Of a stretch of DNA of 64,000 nt, positions 42,294-50,451 are shown in pieces. Positions within the stretch are counted from its first letter, which is position 1. Each line of letters begins with the position of its first letter. Source of the stretch: Azospirillum lipoferum (GTDB lineage Bacteria; Pseudomonadota; Alphaproteobacteria; Azospirillales; Azospirillaceae); assembly GCF_024170005.1 (NCBI RefSeq), contig NZ_JALJXJ010000014.1, forward strand, positions 1 to 64,000, in the 5' to 3' direction. A model generated the notes under the pieces. That model worked only from the letters and a program-made list of their open reading frames with translations. It was not told the origin of the DNA and did not search any database. A program made the translations under genes and the position numbers.

Positions 42294-43238
42294 ATGTTCT
42301 CCATGCCCCCCGCCAACGGGTCCAAGCCCGCAGCTCCTGCAGCCGGTGCCGCCGACGTCGTCAAGGACACCACCGACCGCGCCTTCATGGCCGACGTGAT
42401 CGAGGCCTCACGCGACGTTCCGGTGATCGTCGATTTCTGGGCGCCCTGGTGCGGCCCCTGCAAGCAGCTGGGCCCGATCATCGAGAAGGTGGTGCGCGCC
42501 ACCAAGGGAGCGGTCCGTCTGGTGAAGATCGACACCGACGCCAACCCGATGATCGCCTCGCAACTGCGCGTCCAGTCGATTCCGGCGGTCTACGCCTTCT
42601 TCCAGGGCCGTCCGGTTGACGGCTTCATGGGCGCGGTGCCCGAATCGCAGGTGAAGGCCTTCGTCGACAAGCTGGTGGCGCTGGCCAAGCAGGCCGGTGT
42701 CGGCGGCGACGATATGCTGGAGGAGGCCTTCGCCCAGGCCAAGGAGATGGTGGAGGGTGGCGACCTGCAGGGAGCACTCGACCTCTACAGCCAGATCCTT
42801 CAGGCCGAGCCGGAAAACGCCCGGGCTTATGCCGGCATCGTCCGCTGCCTGATCGCCGCCGGCGATCTGGAGAACGCCAAGCAGATGCTGGCGCAGGCCC
42901 CGGAAGCCATCGCCAAGGACAAGGAACTGGCCAATGTCCGCGCCGCCCTCGACGTGGCGGAGCAGGCCTCCAACGCCGGCCCGATCCCGGAGCTGATGGA
43001 GAAGGTCGCCCATGACCCGAACGACCATGCCGCGCGCTTCGACCTTGCCATGGCGCTGTTCGCCGCCGGCAAGCGGGAAGCGGCGGTGGACGAGTTGCTG
43101 GAGATCTTCAAGCGCGACCGGACCTGGAATGACGACGGCGCCCGCAAGCAGCTGGTAAAGTTCTTCGAGGCGTTCGGCCAGACCGACCCGCTGACGGTGA
43201 AGACCCGCCGCCGCCTGTCGGCCATGATGTTCAGCTGA
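42294..43238 (+). CDS. cnoX: Thioredoxin-TPR chaperedoxin (CnoX/YbbN-like)
   Basis: A protein of about 314 residues: a thioredoxin domain at the N-terminus with the intact redox motif W-C-G-P-C (FWAPWCGPCKQ) and the cis-Pro segment SIPAVYAF, then a TPR-like helical domain (GDLQGALDLYSQILQAEP, ARAYAGIVRCLIAAGD). CnoX holds unfolded or hypochlorite-damaged proteins and passes them to GroEL or DnaK; E. coli CnoX lacks the redox pair, the alphaproteobacterial type keeps it. Start choice is uncertain (ATG at 42258 is possible). It heads a cluster with the Lon-type domain protein. Confidence 0.9.
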   Translation: MFSMPPANGSKPAAPAAGAADVVKDTTDRAFMADVIEASRDVPVIVDFWAPWCGPCKQLGPIIEKVVRATKGAVRLVKIDTDANPMIASQLRVQSIPAVYAFFQGRPVDGFMGAVPESQVKAFVDKLVALAKQAGVGGDDMLEEAFAQAKEMVEGGDLQGALDLYSQILQAEPENARAYAGIVRCLIAAGDLENAKQMLAQAPEAIAKDKELANVRAALDVAEQASNAGPIPELMEKVAHDPNDHAARFDLAMALFAAGKREAAVDELLEIFKRDRTWNDDGARKQLVKFFEAFGQTDPLTVKTRRRLSAMMFS

Positions 43239-43295
43239 CGCTTTTCCCGACGCAGGACGGCTGTTCCACCGGCGAAGGGGTTCTATCTGATTGGC

Positions 43296-43976
43296 ATGAC
43301 CACGAACCCCACTGGAAACCCCTTCGACCCCGAGTTCAGCCAATTGCCGGCGATGCTGCCGATCTTTCCGCTGGCCGGCGTTCTGCTGCTCCCGCGGGCG
43401 CGGCTGCCGCTGAACATCTTCGAGCCGCGCTATCTTGCGATGGTCGAGGATGCATTGGGCAGCGGCCGCATGATCGGCATGATCCAGCCGCTCGACCCTG
43501 CCGGGCGGGAGCGCGAGCCGGCCGTCTATTCCTGCGGCTGCGCCGGCCGCATCACCAGCTTTTCCGAGACCGACGACGGTCGTTTCCTTATCACCCTGAC
43601 CGGCGTCGCCCGCTTCGAGATCGGGCGGGAGGTGGAGGGTGCCCGCGGCTACCGGCAGGTGGTTCCCGACTGGCGTCCCTTCCGTGCCGATTTGGAGCCG
43701 GAGGCCTGCGGCGACATAGACCGCAGCCGGCTGCTCGGCGCGCTGAAGAGCTATTTCCGGGTCCAAGGCCTGTCTGTCGACTGGAAATCCATCGAATCGA
43801 CACTGGACGAGCGGTTGGTCAATTCGCTGGCGATGATCTGCCCCTTCACTCCCGGCGAGAAACAGGCCCTGCTGGAGGCGCCGACCCTGGCGGAACGCGG
43901 GAAGCTCTTGATCGGGCTGGTGGAGATGGCCATTCTCGACAGCCATGACGGGGACGGCCCGCCGCCCAAACACTGA
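43296..43976 (+). CDS. Lon substrate-binding-domain protein
   Basis: A 226-residue protein consisting of the N-terminal Lon substrate-recognition domain only: MLPIFPLAGVLLLPRARLPLNIFEPRYLAMV, then the beta-rich part and a C-terminal helical bundle. There is no ATPase or protease domain. Proteins of this kind may act in substrate recognition or as adaptors; the function is unproven. It lies 57 bp after the chaperedoxin gene and upstream of the Trm112 gene, a conserved order in alphaproteobacteria as far as I know. Confidence 0.92.
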   Translation: MTTNPTGNPFDPEFSQLPAMLPIFPLAGVLLLPRARLPLNIFEPRYLAMVEDALGSGRMIGMIQPLDPAGREREPAVYSCGCAGRITSFSETDDGRFLITLTGVARFEIGREVEGARGYRQVVPDWRPFRADLEPEACGDIDRSRLLGALKSYFRVQGLSVDWKSIESTLDERLVNSLAMICPFTPGEKQALLEAPTLAERGKLLIGLVEMAILDSHDGDGPPPKH

Positions 43977-44022
43977 CCGTCTTCCAATCACCGCCCTTCT
44001 TCCAATCACCACGAGACACGAG

Positions 44023-44253
44023 ATGGCGACGCCCGAGGACAAGAGCAGCGAAGCGAAAACCAATGCCCGCGTCGACCCTAAGCTGCTGGAGATCCTGGTC
44101 TGCCCGCTGACCAAGGGTCCGCTGCGCTACGACGCCGAGCGCGCCGAGCTGGTCAGCGAGCGTGCCGGTCTGGCCTATCCGATTCGCGACGGCATCCCGA
44201 TCATGCTGATCGACGAGGCCCGCAGCCTCGACAAGGCGGGGTCGACGCGATGA
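44023..44253 (+). CDS. Trm112-family protein
   Basis: A 76-residue protein with the Trm112/YcaR pattern LLEILVCPLTKGPLRYD......ELVSERAGLAYPIRDGIPIML. Only one of the zinc-type cysteines is kept, as is common in bacteria. Eukaryotic Trm112 activates methyltransferases; the bacterial role is open. Its stop overlaps the DUF971 start by 4 bp (ATGA), so the two are translationally coupled. Confidence 0.93.
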   Translation: MATPEDKSSEAKTNARVDPKLLEILVCPLTKGPLRYDAERAELVSERAGLAYPIRDGIPIMLIDEARSLDKAGSTR

Positions 44254-44633
44254 CTGGTGAGGGATTCGGCACGGTCCACTGGCCGACCGAAATCCGCCTG
44301 AAGAAGGAGGAGAAGCGGCTGGAGGTCGATTTCGACGACGGCCGGACCTTCTCCTACCCGGCAGAGTTCCTGCGCGTGGTCAGCCCGTCCGCCGAGGTGC
44401 AGGGCCACAACCCCAGCCAGAAGCAGACGGTCGCCGGTCGTCGCCATGTCGGCATCATGCGGCTGGAGCCGGTCGGCAACTATGCCATCCGCATCGTCTT
44501 CGACGACCTGCACGACAGCGGCATCTACAGCTGGAAATACCTCTACGAGATCGGCACCGAACAGGAGACCCTGTGGGCCGAATATCTGGAGGAATTGCAG
44601 GCCAAGGGCCTGAGCCGCGACCCGCGGCGGTAG
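44250..44633 (+). CDS. DUF971 protein
   Basis: A 127-residue protein of DUF971, the fold found at the N-terminus of gamma-butyrobetaine hydroxylase. Blocks are TEIRLKKEEKRLEVDFDDG, LPAEFLRVVSPSAEVQGH (here FSYPAEFLRVVSPSAEVQGH) and DSGIYSWKYLYEIG. No catalytic function is known; it may bind iron. It is coupled to the Trm112 gene and ends the cluster before a strong palindrome. Confidence 0.93.
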   Translation: MTGEGFGTVHWPTEIRLKKEEKRLEVDFDDGRTFSYPAEFLRVVSPSAEVQGHNPSQKQTVAGRRHVGIMRLEPVGNYAIRIVFDDLHDSGIYSWKYLYEIGTEQETLWAEYLEELQAKGLSRDPRR

Positions 44634-44640
44634 GTTGCAG

Positions 44641-44672
44641 GCCCCTCTCCCGCCCCCGGTCGGGAGAGGGGC
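44641..44672. repeat. GC palindrome GCCCCTCTCCCG / CGGGAGAGGGGC
   Basis: A 12-bp perfect stem with an 8-nt loop, 7 nt after the DUF971 stop and before the convergent ubiD stop. It shares its arm with 20605-20631 and is probably a dispersed palindrome that also acts as a terminator; no T-run follows. Confidence 0.7.
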
Positions 44673-44696
44673 ACCTCCCTCGCTTCCAGATTGCCC

Positions 44697-46208
44697 TCAC
44701 TTCCAGATCGGCTTCCCGCTGCCCGGCAGGCCGTACAGATCCCATTTGCGGCTGACCGTCTCCACCACATCGTCGGTCATGTGCAGCTTCTCGCCCCACT
44801 CGCGCTTCGTCTCCGGCGGCCATTTGTTGGTGGCGTCCAGGCCGACCTTGCCGCCCAGCCCCGAGTCCGGGCTGGCGAAGTCGAGATAGTCGATCGGCGT
44901 GCCCTCGATCACCGTGATGTCGCGGGCCGGATCCATGCGGGTGGAGATCGCCCACATCACGTCCTTCCAGTTCCGCGCATCGATGTCGTCGTCGACGACG
45001 ATCACCCACTTCGTGTACATGAACTGGCGCAGGAAGGACCAGACGCCCATCATCACGCGCTTGGCATGGCCCGGATAGGCCTTCTTCATGCTGACCACCG
45101 CGATGCGGTAGGAGCAGCCTTCCGGCGGCAGCCAGAAATCGACGATCTCCGGGAACTGCTGGATCAGCAGCGGGATGAACACCTCGTTCAGCGCCTCGCC
45201 CAGCACCGACGGCTCGTCGGGCGGACGGCCGGTGAAGGTGGACAGGTAGATCGGCTTGCGCCGCATCGTCATCGCGGTGACGGTGAAGACCGGAAAGGGT
45301 TCGACCGAGTTGTAATAGCCGGTGTGGTCGCCGTAGGGCCCTTCGTCGGCGTACTCGTCCAGGCTGACATGGCCTTCCAGCACGATTTCCGCCTGAGCCG
45401 GCACCTTCAGCGGCACCGTCTTGCACTCCACCAACTCAACCTTCTTGCCGCGCAGCAGGCCGGCGAACTGGTACTCCGACAGGGTGTCGGGCACCGGCGT
45501 CACCGCCGCCAGGATGGTACCGGGATCGGCCCCCAGCACGACGGCGCAGGGCAGCGGCTCGCGCTTCCCACTCGCAGCCCAACGATGATGATGCTGGGCA
45601 CCACCACGGTGCTTCAGCCAGCGCATGATGGTCTTGTTCCTGCCCAGCACCTGCATGCGGTAGATGCCGAGGTTGAAGTCGTCCTCTCGCTTCCCCGTCG
45701 GGCCTTTGGTAACCACCAGTGGCCAAGTGATCAGCGGCGCCGGTTCACCCGGCCAGCAGCTCTGCACCGGCAGGCGGCCGAGGTCGATGTCGTCACCGGT
45801 CAGCACCACCTCCTGACAGGGGGCCGAGCCGACGGTCTTCGGTTTCATCGACAGCACGGTCTTGGCGAGCGGGATCAGCTCCAGCGCCTCGCGGAAGCCG
45901 CCCGGCGGTTCCGGCTGCTTGAGGAAGGCCAGCGTCTCACCGACTGCGCGCAACTGGTGCGGCTCCCGGTCCATGCCCCAGGCGACCCGCTCGACCGTGC
46001 CGAACAGGTTGATCAGCACCGGCATTTCGGAGCGCGTGCCGTCGGCCTTGATGACATTCTCGAACAGCACCGCCGGGCCGTTCTCCGCCAGCAGGCGGGT
46101 CTGGATCTCGGTCATCTCCAGCATGGTGGACACCGGTTCCTTCACCACCACCAGCCGCCCCGCCTTCTCCAGCCGGTCGATGAAGTCACGCAACGAGGTG
46201 TAAGGCAT
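44697..46208 (-). CDS. ubiD: UbiD-family decarboxylase
   Basis: A 503-residue prenylated-FMN-dependent decarboxylase, the usual length for UbiD, which converts 4-hydroxy-3-polyprenylbenzoate in ubiquinone synthesis. Landmarks are LRDFIDRLEKAGRLV, the EVPVSTML-like KEPVSTMLEMTEIQ, GIYRMQVLGRNKTIMRW, GDHTGYYNSVEPFPVFTV with the catalytic E of the E-R-E set and the C-terminal DDIDARNWKDVMWAISTRMDPARD. Longer in-frame readings upstream add nothing typical. A flavin prenyltransferase (ubiX) gene is not in the window. Confidence 0.95.
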   Translation of the reverse strand: MPYTSLRDFIDRLEKAGRLVVVKEPVSTMLEMTEIQTRLLAENGPAVLFENVIKADGTRSEMPVLINLFGTVERVAWGMDREPHQLRAVGETLAFLKQPEPPGGFREALELIPLAKTVLSMKPKTVGSAPCQEVVLTGDDIDLGRLPVQSCWPGEPAPLITWPLVVTKGPTGKREDDFNLGIYRMQVLGRNKTIMRWLKHRGGAQHHHRWAASGKREPLPCAVVLGADPGTILAAVTPVPDTLSEYQFAGLLRGKKVELVECKTVPLKVPAQAEIVLEGHVSLDEYADEGPYGDHTGYYNSVEPFPVFTVTAMTMRRKPIYLSTFTGRPPDEPSVLGEALNEVFIPLLIQQFPEIVDFWLPPEGCSYRIAVVSMKKAYPGHAKRVMMGVWSFLRQFMYTKWVIVVDDDIDARNWKDVMWAISTRMDPARDITVIEGTPIDYLDFASPDSGLGGKVGLDATNKWPPETKREWGEKLHMTDDVVETVSRKWDLYGLPGSGKPIWK

Positions 46209-46300
46209 CGCTAGGGTGTCCAGTGTGTGGATGGTGCGTCCGAAACGGACGATAAACTTCAACTCGGCGGGCAGTCCGTCAAGTGTGGTGGGGCTGATTC

Positions 46301-46362
46301 AAAAACAAAACCCCTCCCCCACCCCCGGCAGACCAACGGTCCGGCCGAGCGCAGGAAAGGGG
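46301..46362 (-). terminator. Possible terminator of phaA-phaB
   Basis: On the minus strand, CCCCTTTCC pairs with GGGGAGGGG (two G-U pairs) across a long loop and is followed by TTTTGTTTTT. The T-run supports termination, while the large loop makes it weaker. It is about 40 nt after the phaB stop. Confidence 0.55.
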
Positions 46363-46404
46363 CTTCGTCGGATCACAAACCGGGATGCGAGACCCGGTCC
46401 GAGG

Positions 46405-47127
46405 TCAGTACATGTGCTGGCCGCCGTTGATGGAGAGCGTCGAGCCCGTCATGAAGCCGTTGTCGTCGTTCACCAGAAACAGCACGGCGTTGGCGATCTC
46501 CGATGCGCGGCCGAGACGGCCGACCGGGATGCGGGCGACGATCTTCTCCAGCACGTTGGCCGGCACCGCGCGCACCATGTCGGTGTCGATGTAGCCCGGC
46601 GCGATGGCGTTGACGGTGATGCCCTTGGCGGCACTCTCCTGCGCCAGCGCCTTGGTGAAGCCGTGGATGCCCGACTTGGCCGCGGCATAGTTGACCTGAC
46701 CGTACTGGCCGGCCTGGCCGTTGATCGAGCCGATGTTGACGATACGGCCGAAACCGCGCTCGCGCATGCCGTCGATGACGTTGCGGCACATGTTGAAGCA
46801 GGAGGACAGGTTGGTGTGGATCACCGCCTCCCACTGCTGGTAGGTCATGCGGTGCATCACGCCGTCACGGGTGATGCCGGCGTTGTTGATCAGCACGTCG
46901 ACCGGACCGAGGTCGCCCTCGATCGCGGCGATGCCCTTCTTGCAGGCGTCGAAATCCGCGACGTCGAACTTGTAGGTCGGGATGCCGGTGCGGGCGGTGA
47001 ACTCCTCGGCCGCCTGATCGTTGCCGGCATAGTTGGCGGCGACCTTGTAACCGGCATTCTTCAGGGCGACGGCAACCGCCTCGCCAATGCCGCGGGTGCC
47101 ACCAGTGACGACTGCAACACGAGCCAT
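46405..47127 (-). CDS. phaB: Acetoacetyl-CoA reductase PhaB
   Basis: A 240-residue NADPH-dependent short-chain dehydrogenase. The Rossmann glycine motif TGGTRGIGEA is at residues 8-17, NNAG follows, and the catalytic Ser-Tyr-Lys set is seen in NIGSINGQ and VNYAAAKSG. It makes (R)-3-hydroxybutyryl-CoA from acetoacetyl-CoA for polyhydroxybutyrate synthesis. GGGGAGAAG lies before the ATG. It follows phaA by 148 bp on the same strand; a GC-poor spacer is in between. Confidence 0.96.
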   Translation of the reverse strand: MARVAVVTGGTRGIGEAVAVALKNAGYKVAANYAGNDQAAEEFTARTGIPTYKFDVADFDACKKGIAAIEGDLGPVDVLINNAGITRDGVMHRMTYQQWEAVIHTNLSSCFNMCRNVIDGMRERGFGRIVNIGSINGQAGQYGQVNYAAAKSGIHGFTKALAQESAAKGITVNAIAPGYIDTDMVRAVPANVLEKIVARIPVGRLGRASEIANAVLFLVNDDNGFMTGSTLSINGGQHMY

Positions 47128-47275
47128 AGTTCTTCTCCCCAGATTTAGTGATGGTTGGTTGGTTTCTTTGATTTTTTATTGTTGGGCATGGGACTCCCTC
47201 CGCAGGTCCGGCGGGTGCCCCATGCCTTGGGCGAAGCGGGCCGCTCCCCTGATCGAAAGCGGCTCCGTCTGGTCC

Positions 47276-48451
47276 TCAGTCGCGTTGGACGCAGAGGGCG
47301 ATGCCCATGCCGCCGCCGATGCACAGGGTGGCGAGGCCCTTCTTCGCGTCACGCTTCTGCATTTCGAACAGCAGCGTGGTCAGCACGCGGGCACCCGAAG
47401 CGCCGACCGGATGGCCGAGCGCGATGGCGCCGCCATTGACGTTGACCTTGCTGGTGTCCCAGCCCAGGTCCTTGTTGACCGACAGCGCCTGGGCGGCAAA
47501 GGCCTCGTTCGCCTCGATCAGATCGAGGTCGTCGACAGTCCAGCCGGCCTTTTCCAGAGCCTTGCGCGAGGCCGGGATCGGACCGGTGCCCATGATCGAC
47601 GGATCGACGCCGGCGGTCGCCCAGGAGACGATGCGGGCCAGCGGGGTGACACCGCGCTTGGCCGCGTTCTCCGCCGTCATCAGGACGAGCGCGGCGGCGC
47701 CGTCATTGATGCCGGACGCGTTGCCGGCGGTCACCGTGCCGTCCTTCGAGAAGGCCGGGCGCAGCTTGGCCAGCGATTCGGCGGTGGTGCCATGCTTGGG
47801 ATATTCGTCGTCCGACACGACGACGTCGCCCTTGCGGCCCTTGATGGTGACCGGGACGATCTCGTCCTTGAAGCGGCCGGCCTTCTGGGCGGCCTCGGCC
47901 TTCTGCTGGCTGGCGGCGGCGAAAGCGTCCTGCTCCTCGCGGGTCAACTGCCACTTCTGGGCAATGTTCTCCGCGGTGGTCCCCATGTGATAGCCCTTGA
48001 AGGCGTCGGTCAGACCGTCCACCAGCATGGTGTCGGCCAGCGAAGCCGTGCCCATCTTGGTGCCGTTGCGCAGATGCATGGCGTGCGGTGCCATGCTCAT
48101 GCTTTCCTGGCCGCCGACGACCATGACGTCGGCGTCACCGTTCTTGATCGCCTGATAGCCCAGGGCGACGGCGCGCAGGCCCGAGCCGCAGAGCTGGTTG
48201 ATGCCGATGGCGGTCGCCTCCACCGGAATGCCGGCGTTGACGGCGGCTTGGCGGGCCGGGTTCTGGCCCTGACCGGCGGTCAGGATCTGGCCCATGATGA
48301 CTTCGTTCACTTCCGCCGCGTCGGTCTTGGCGCGAGCCAGCGCTTCGCGGATGGCGACCTCGCCCAGAACATGGGCGGGAACGGCGCTGAGCGCACCGTT
48401 GAAGCTGCCGATGGGCGTACGGGCGGCACCGGCGATGACAACCTCGGTCAT
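47276..48451 (-). CDS. phaA: Acetyl-CoA acetyltransferase PhaA
   Basis: A 391-residue biosynthetic thiolase. The acylated C88 is in NQLCGSGLRA, the His of LGHPVGASG and the second Cys of CIGGGMGIA near the C-terminus complete the active site. It condenses two acetyl-CoA to acetoacetyl-CoA, the first step of PHB synthesis. AGGAG lies 6 nt upstream of the start, and a TATAAT is about 30 bp upstream at 48485-48480 on the minus strand. Confidence 0.97.
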   Translation of the reverse strand: MTEVVIAGAARTPIGSFNGALSAVPAHVLGEVAIREALARAKTDAAEVNEVIMGQILTAGQGQNPARQAAVNAGIPVEATAIGINQLCGSGLRAVALGYQAIKNGDADVMVVGGQESMSMAPHAMHLRNGTKMGTASLADTMLVDGLTDAFKGYHMGTTAENIAQKWQLTREEQDAFAAASQQKAEAAQKAGRFKDEIVPVTIKGRKGDVVVSDDEYPKHGTTAESLAKLRPAFSKDGTVTAGNASGINDGAAALVLMTAENAAKRGVTPLARIVSWATAGVDPSIMGTGPIPASRKALEKAGWTVDDLDLIEANEAFAAQALSVNKDLGWDTSKVNVNGGAIALGHPVGASGARVLTTLLFEMQKRDAKKGLATLCIGGGMGIALCVQRD

Positions 48452-48479
48452 TGAACGCTCCTCGAATTAGGACAGTTTT

Positions 48480-48485
48480 ATTATA
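48480..48485 (-). promoter_or_regulatory. Likely -10 element upstream of phaA
   Basis: A perfect TATAAT on the minus strand, 29 bp upstream of the phaA start. No good -35 hexamer stands 16-18 bp further up, so the promoter may need an activator. Confidence 0.4.
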
Positions 48486-48564
48486 GCGCTGGTGGGACGC
48501 TCGGAGTGTTTCTTACCTTACGGCGTGTAGCGGGACGGGTGCAAGCCGGTCGAAGGTCGCGGCG

Positions 48565-49866
48565 CTAACCTGTCGCAGCAAGCCAATCGGACAATGGATT
48601 CCACACTCCGGTCTCAGCGCCGGCACTCACCACCATTCCGATATGGCCGAGCGGCGGTCGCAAGATCCGGGCGCCGGGAATAGCGGCCGGCAAGGCCAGG
48701 GCGGAGGCCGGCGGGACGATGCGGTCTCGCTCCGGAATCAGGGCCAGGGTCGGCACACGGATGGCGCCGGGATCGACCGGCAGCCCGGCGACCATCCAGG
48801 CCCCCGCCATCGTGTCGTTGCGACCGTACCAGCCGGCCAGCGCGTCGCGCGCCACTCCTGCCACCAGCGGCACCCCATCGTTCAACCAGTCCTCCAGCGC
48901 AACGAAGGCGGTGGCGGCGCGAGAGTCCGGGGCCATGCGGGCAAAGCCGGAGAATTTCTTCAGCGCCAGCAGCGGGTCGAGCTGGGCGAACAGCGCCTGC
49001 AAGGCATCGGTCGGCAGTTCGCCCCAGCGGTCCAACACCGGTCCCCAAGGCTGGATGAGGGTCGCTACCCGGCGAGCGGTCGCCGCATCCTCCGCGTGAA
49101 AGTCCCAGGGGGTCGCCATCAGCCCCAGCCCGGCGAGTGAACGCGGCCGGCGCTGCGCCAGCGCCGCGGCCAGCAGTCCGCCCATGCAGTAGCCGACCAC
49201 CGGCACCGGCGCACCCGCCGCCTCCACCACGAAATCCAGCGCTCGCTCCAGCCGGCCGGCGATGTAGTCGGTCAGGGTGAAGCGCCGCTCCAGCGGTCCC
49301 GGCCTGCCCCAATCGAGCAGAAGCGGCCGGAATCCGCGCGCCGCCAGCCAGCGCATCAGGCTCTTGTCGCGCGAAAGATCCAGGATATAGGCGCGGTTGA
49401 CCAGCGACGGCACGAAAAGAATCGTCCGACCGCCTGCTCTTTCTCCATAATCCAGCAGGCGCGATCCGCCCTCCGCCCACGCCACCGGCGGATCAGGCAG
49501 GTCGCGGCGGTAGGGATGGCTGCGGTAGCGCTCGATGCCGGTCAGGACGGTGTCGATGCGCCGGCGGACCTCGCGGTCAACCTCCCCGGTCAGGCGGTCG
49601 CCGGGTTCTGCCGCTCTTCCTTGTGTCCGGCCGTCCTGCCGCCGGTCCGCCCGTGACATTTCCGCCCGCAGCGCCGCCGCCCGGTCCCGCAATGCCGGGG
49701 TCCAGGGAAGCAAGCCGCTCCTCAAGAGCGGCAATGCGGCCGAGGAGCTCAGCAAGCTGCCCAGCACCGCCGTCAGATGCAGGGCCAGCGGGCGCGGCCC
49801 CTGCCGCTTCACTCGGCTGGGCGGAGCTTCGCCCGTCTGCCTGTCGTCCGCCAGACGCTCGCTCAT
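48565..49866 (-). CDS. phaC: PhaC-like polyhydroxyalkanoate synthase/alpha-beta hydrolase
   Basis: A 433-residue alpha/beta-fold protein. The PHA-synthase lipase box GYCMGG puts Cys at residue 227 in place of the usual hydrolase Ser; the Asp (IPERDRIVPP) and His (GHIGMV) are present. Upstream blocks LTGIERYRSHPYRR and LLLDWGRPG support a polyester synthase of the class III-like group. The start at MSERLADD places the first 97 residues inside the phaE-like gene in another frame; the N-terminal block RPLALHLTAVLG has the look of a real domain. A shorter start at 49659 would still overlap. Confidence 0.83.
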   Translation of the reverse strand: MSERLADDRQTGEAPPSRVKRQGPRPLALHLTAVLGSLLSSSAALPLLRSGLLPWTPALRDRAAALRAEMSRADRRQDGRTQGRAAEPGDRLTGEVDREVRRRIDTVLTGIERYRSHPYRRDLPDPPVAWAEGGSRLLDYGERAGGRTILFVPSLVNRAYILDLSRDKSLMRWLAARGFRPLLLDWGRPGPLERRFTLTDYIAGRLERALDFVVEAAGAPVPVVGYCMGGLLAAALAQRRPRSLAGLGLMATPWDFHAEDAATARRVATLIQPWGPVLDRWGELPTDALQALFAQLDPLLALKKFSGFARMAPDSRAATAFVALEDWLNDGVPLVAGVARDALAGWYGRNDTMAGAWMVAGLPVDPGAIRVPTLALIPERDRIVPPASALALPAAIPGARILRPPLGHIGMVVSAGAETGVWNPLSDWLAATG

Positions 49867-50179
49867 CGGAAGGCTGTCCGTGTTGGGGGGAGCCGCTGTT
49901 CGGGAATGGCCAGGGGCGGGGATCCCAACCGGTACCGGGCATCGAACCGCCAACCAGGCCGCCGAAACCGAATCCCGCCGGCCCGAATCCGAAAGGTCCC
50001 GCCCCCTGCCCCATCATCTGGAACATCCGGGTCATCATGTCCGCCATTTCCGGGTCGGCGGCGCAGGCCGTCCATTGGTCCTGCCACAAGTCCAGGTAAC
50101 GGCGCGCCAGCGATTCGTAGGAAGGCGGGTCGGCGGCGGACGGATCGGAAGGGCGGTCTGGGTTCGACGGGTCGGCCAT
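49577..50179 (-). CDS. PhaE-like partner protein of the PHA synthase
   Basis: A 200-residue protein: YLDLWQDQWTACAADPEMADMMTRMFQMMGQ near the N-terminus resembles the helical part of PhaE subunits, followed by a Gly/Pro-rich linker (about residues 65-150) and a C-terminal coiled helix LAELLGRIAALEERLASL, also PhaE-like. PhaE binds and activates class III PhaC. Its last 290 bp overlap the start of the phaC-like gene in a different frame. TATAAT lies 6 nt before the ATG and no ribosome-binding site is visible, so the mRNA may be leaderless. Similarity to known PhaE is limited, so the call is inference. Confidence 0.65.
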   Translation of the reverse strand: MADPSNPDRPSDPSAADPPSYESLARRYLDLWQDQWTACAADPEMADMMTRMFQMMGQGAGPFGFGPAGFGFGGLVGGSMPGTGWDPRPWPFPNSGSPQHGQPSDERASGGRQADGRSSAQPSEAAGAAPAGPASDGGAGQLAELLGRIAALEERLASLDPGIAGPGGGAAGGNVTGGPAAGRPDTRKSGRTRRPPDRGG

Positions 50180-50185
50180 GGCCGG

Positions 50186-50191
50186 ATTATA
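50186..50191 (-). promoter_or_regulatory. -10 element giving a probable leaderless transcript
   Basis: TATAAT on the minus strand ends 6 nt before the phaE-like ATG, so transcription would start at or near the A of the start codon. A poor -35 (GGTCAA or TGGTCA) lies 17-18 bp upstream. Confidence 0.5.
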
Positions 50192-50344
50192 GGGGGCGCC
50201 GGGCCGGATTGACCAGCCCGGCATAGCCTGTACCCTGACCTTTCGGGTATCGGCGGGAGGCCGTCGGACAGGTCCCGGTTCGCCGTCCGCACCGGTGCGG
50301 TGAGCGCAACCGCGGCGCTATGCCGCGGCGCAACGCTGGACAAA

Positions 50345-50372
50345 TTGCTATCCCTTCGAGTAGTTCTAATGA
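50345..50372 (+). promoter_or_regulatory. Possible promoter of phaR
   Basis: TTGCTA, a 16-bp spacer and TAATGA, about 80 bp before the phaR start. The match is moderate. phaR is transcribed away from the phaE/phaC genes, as expected for an autoregulated repressor between divergent promoters. Confidence 0.35.
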
Positions 50373-50451
50373 CGGAACAATTTCCGCCGCAAGTCCCGCG
50401 TGTTCCGGAACAGCATGGCCTGGAACACGTCCCTTCTTGAAAGAATCAGCG

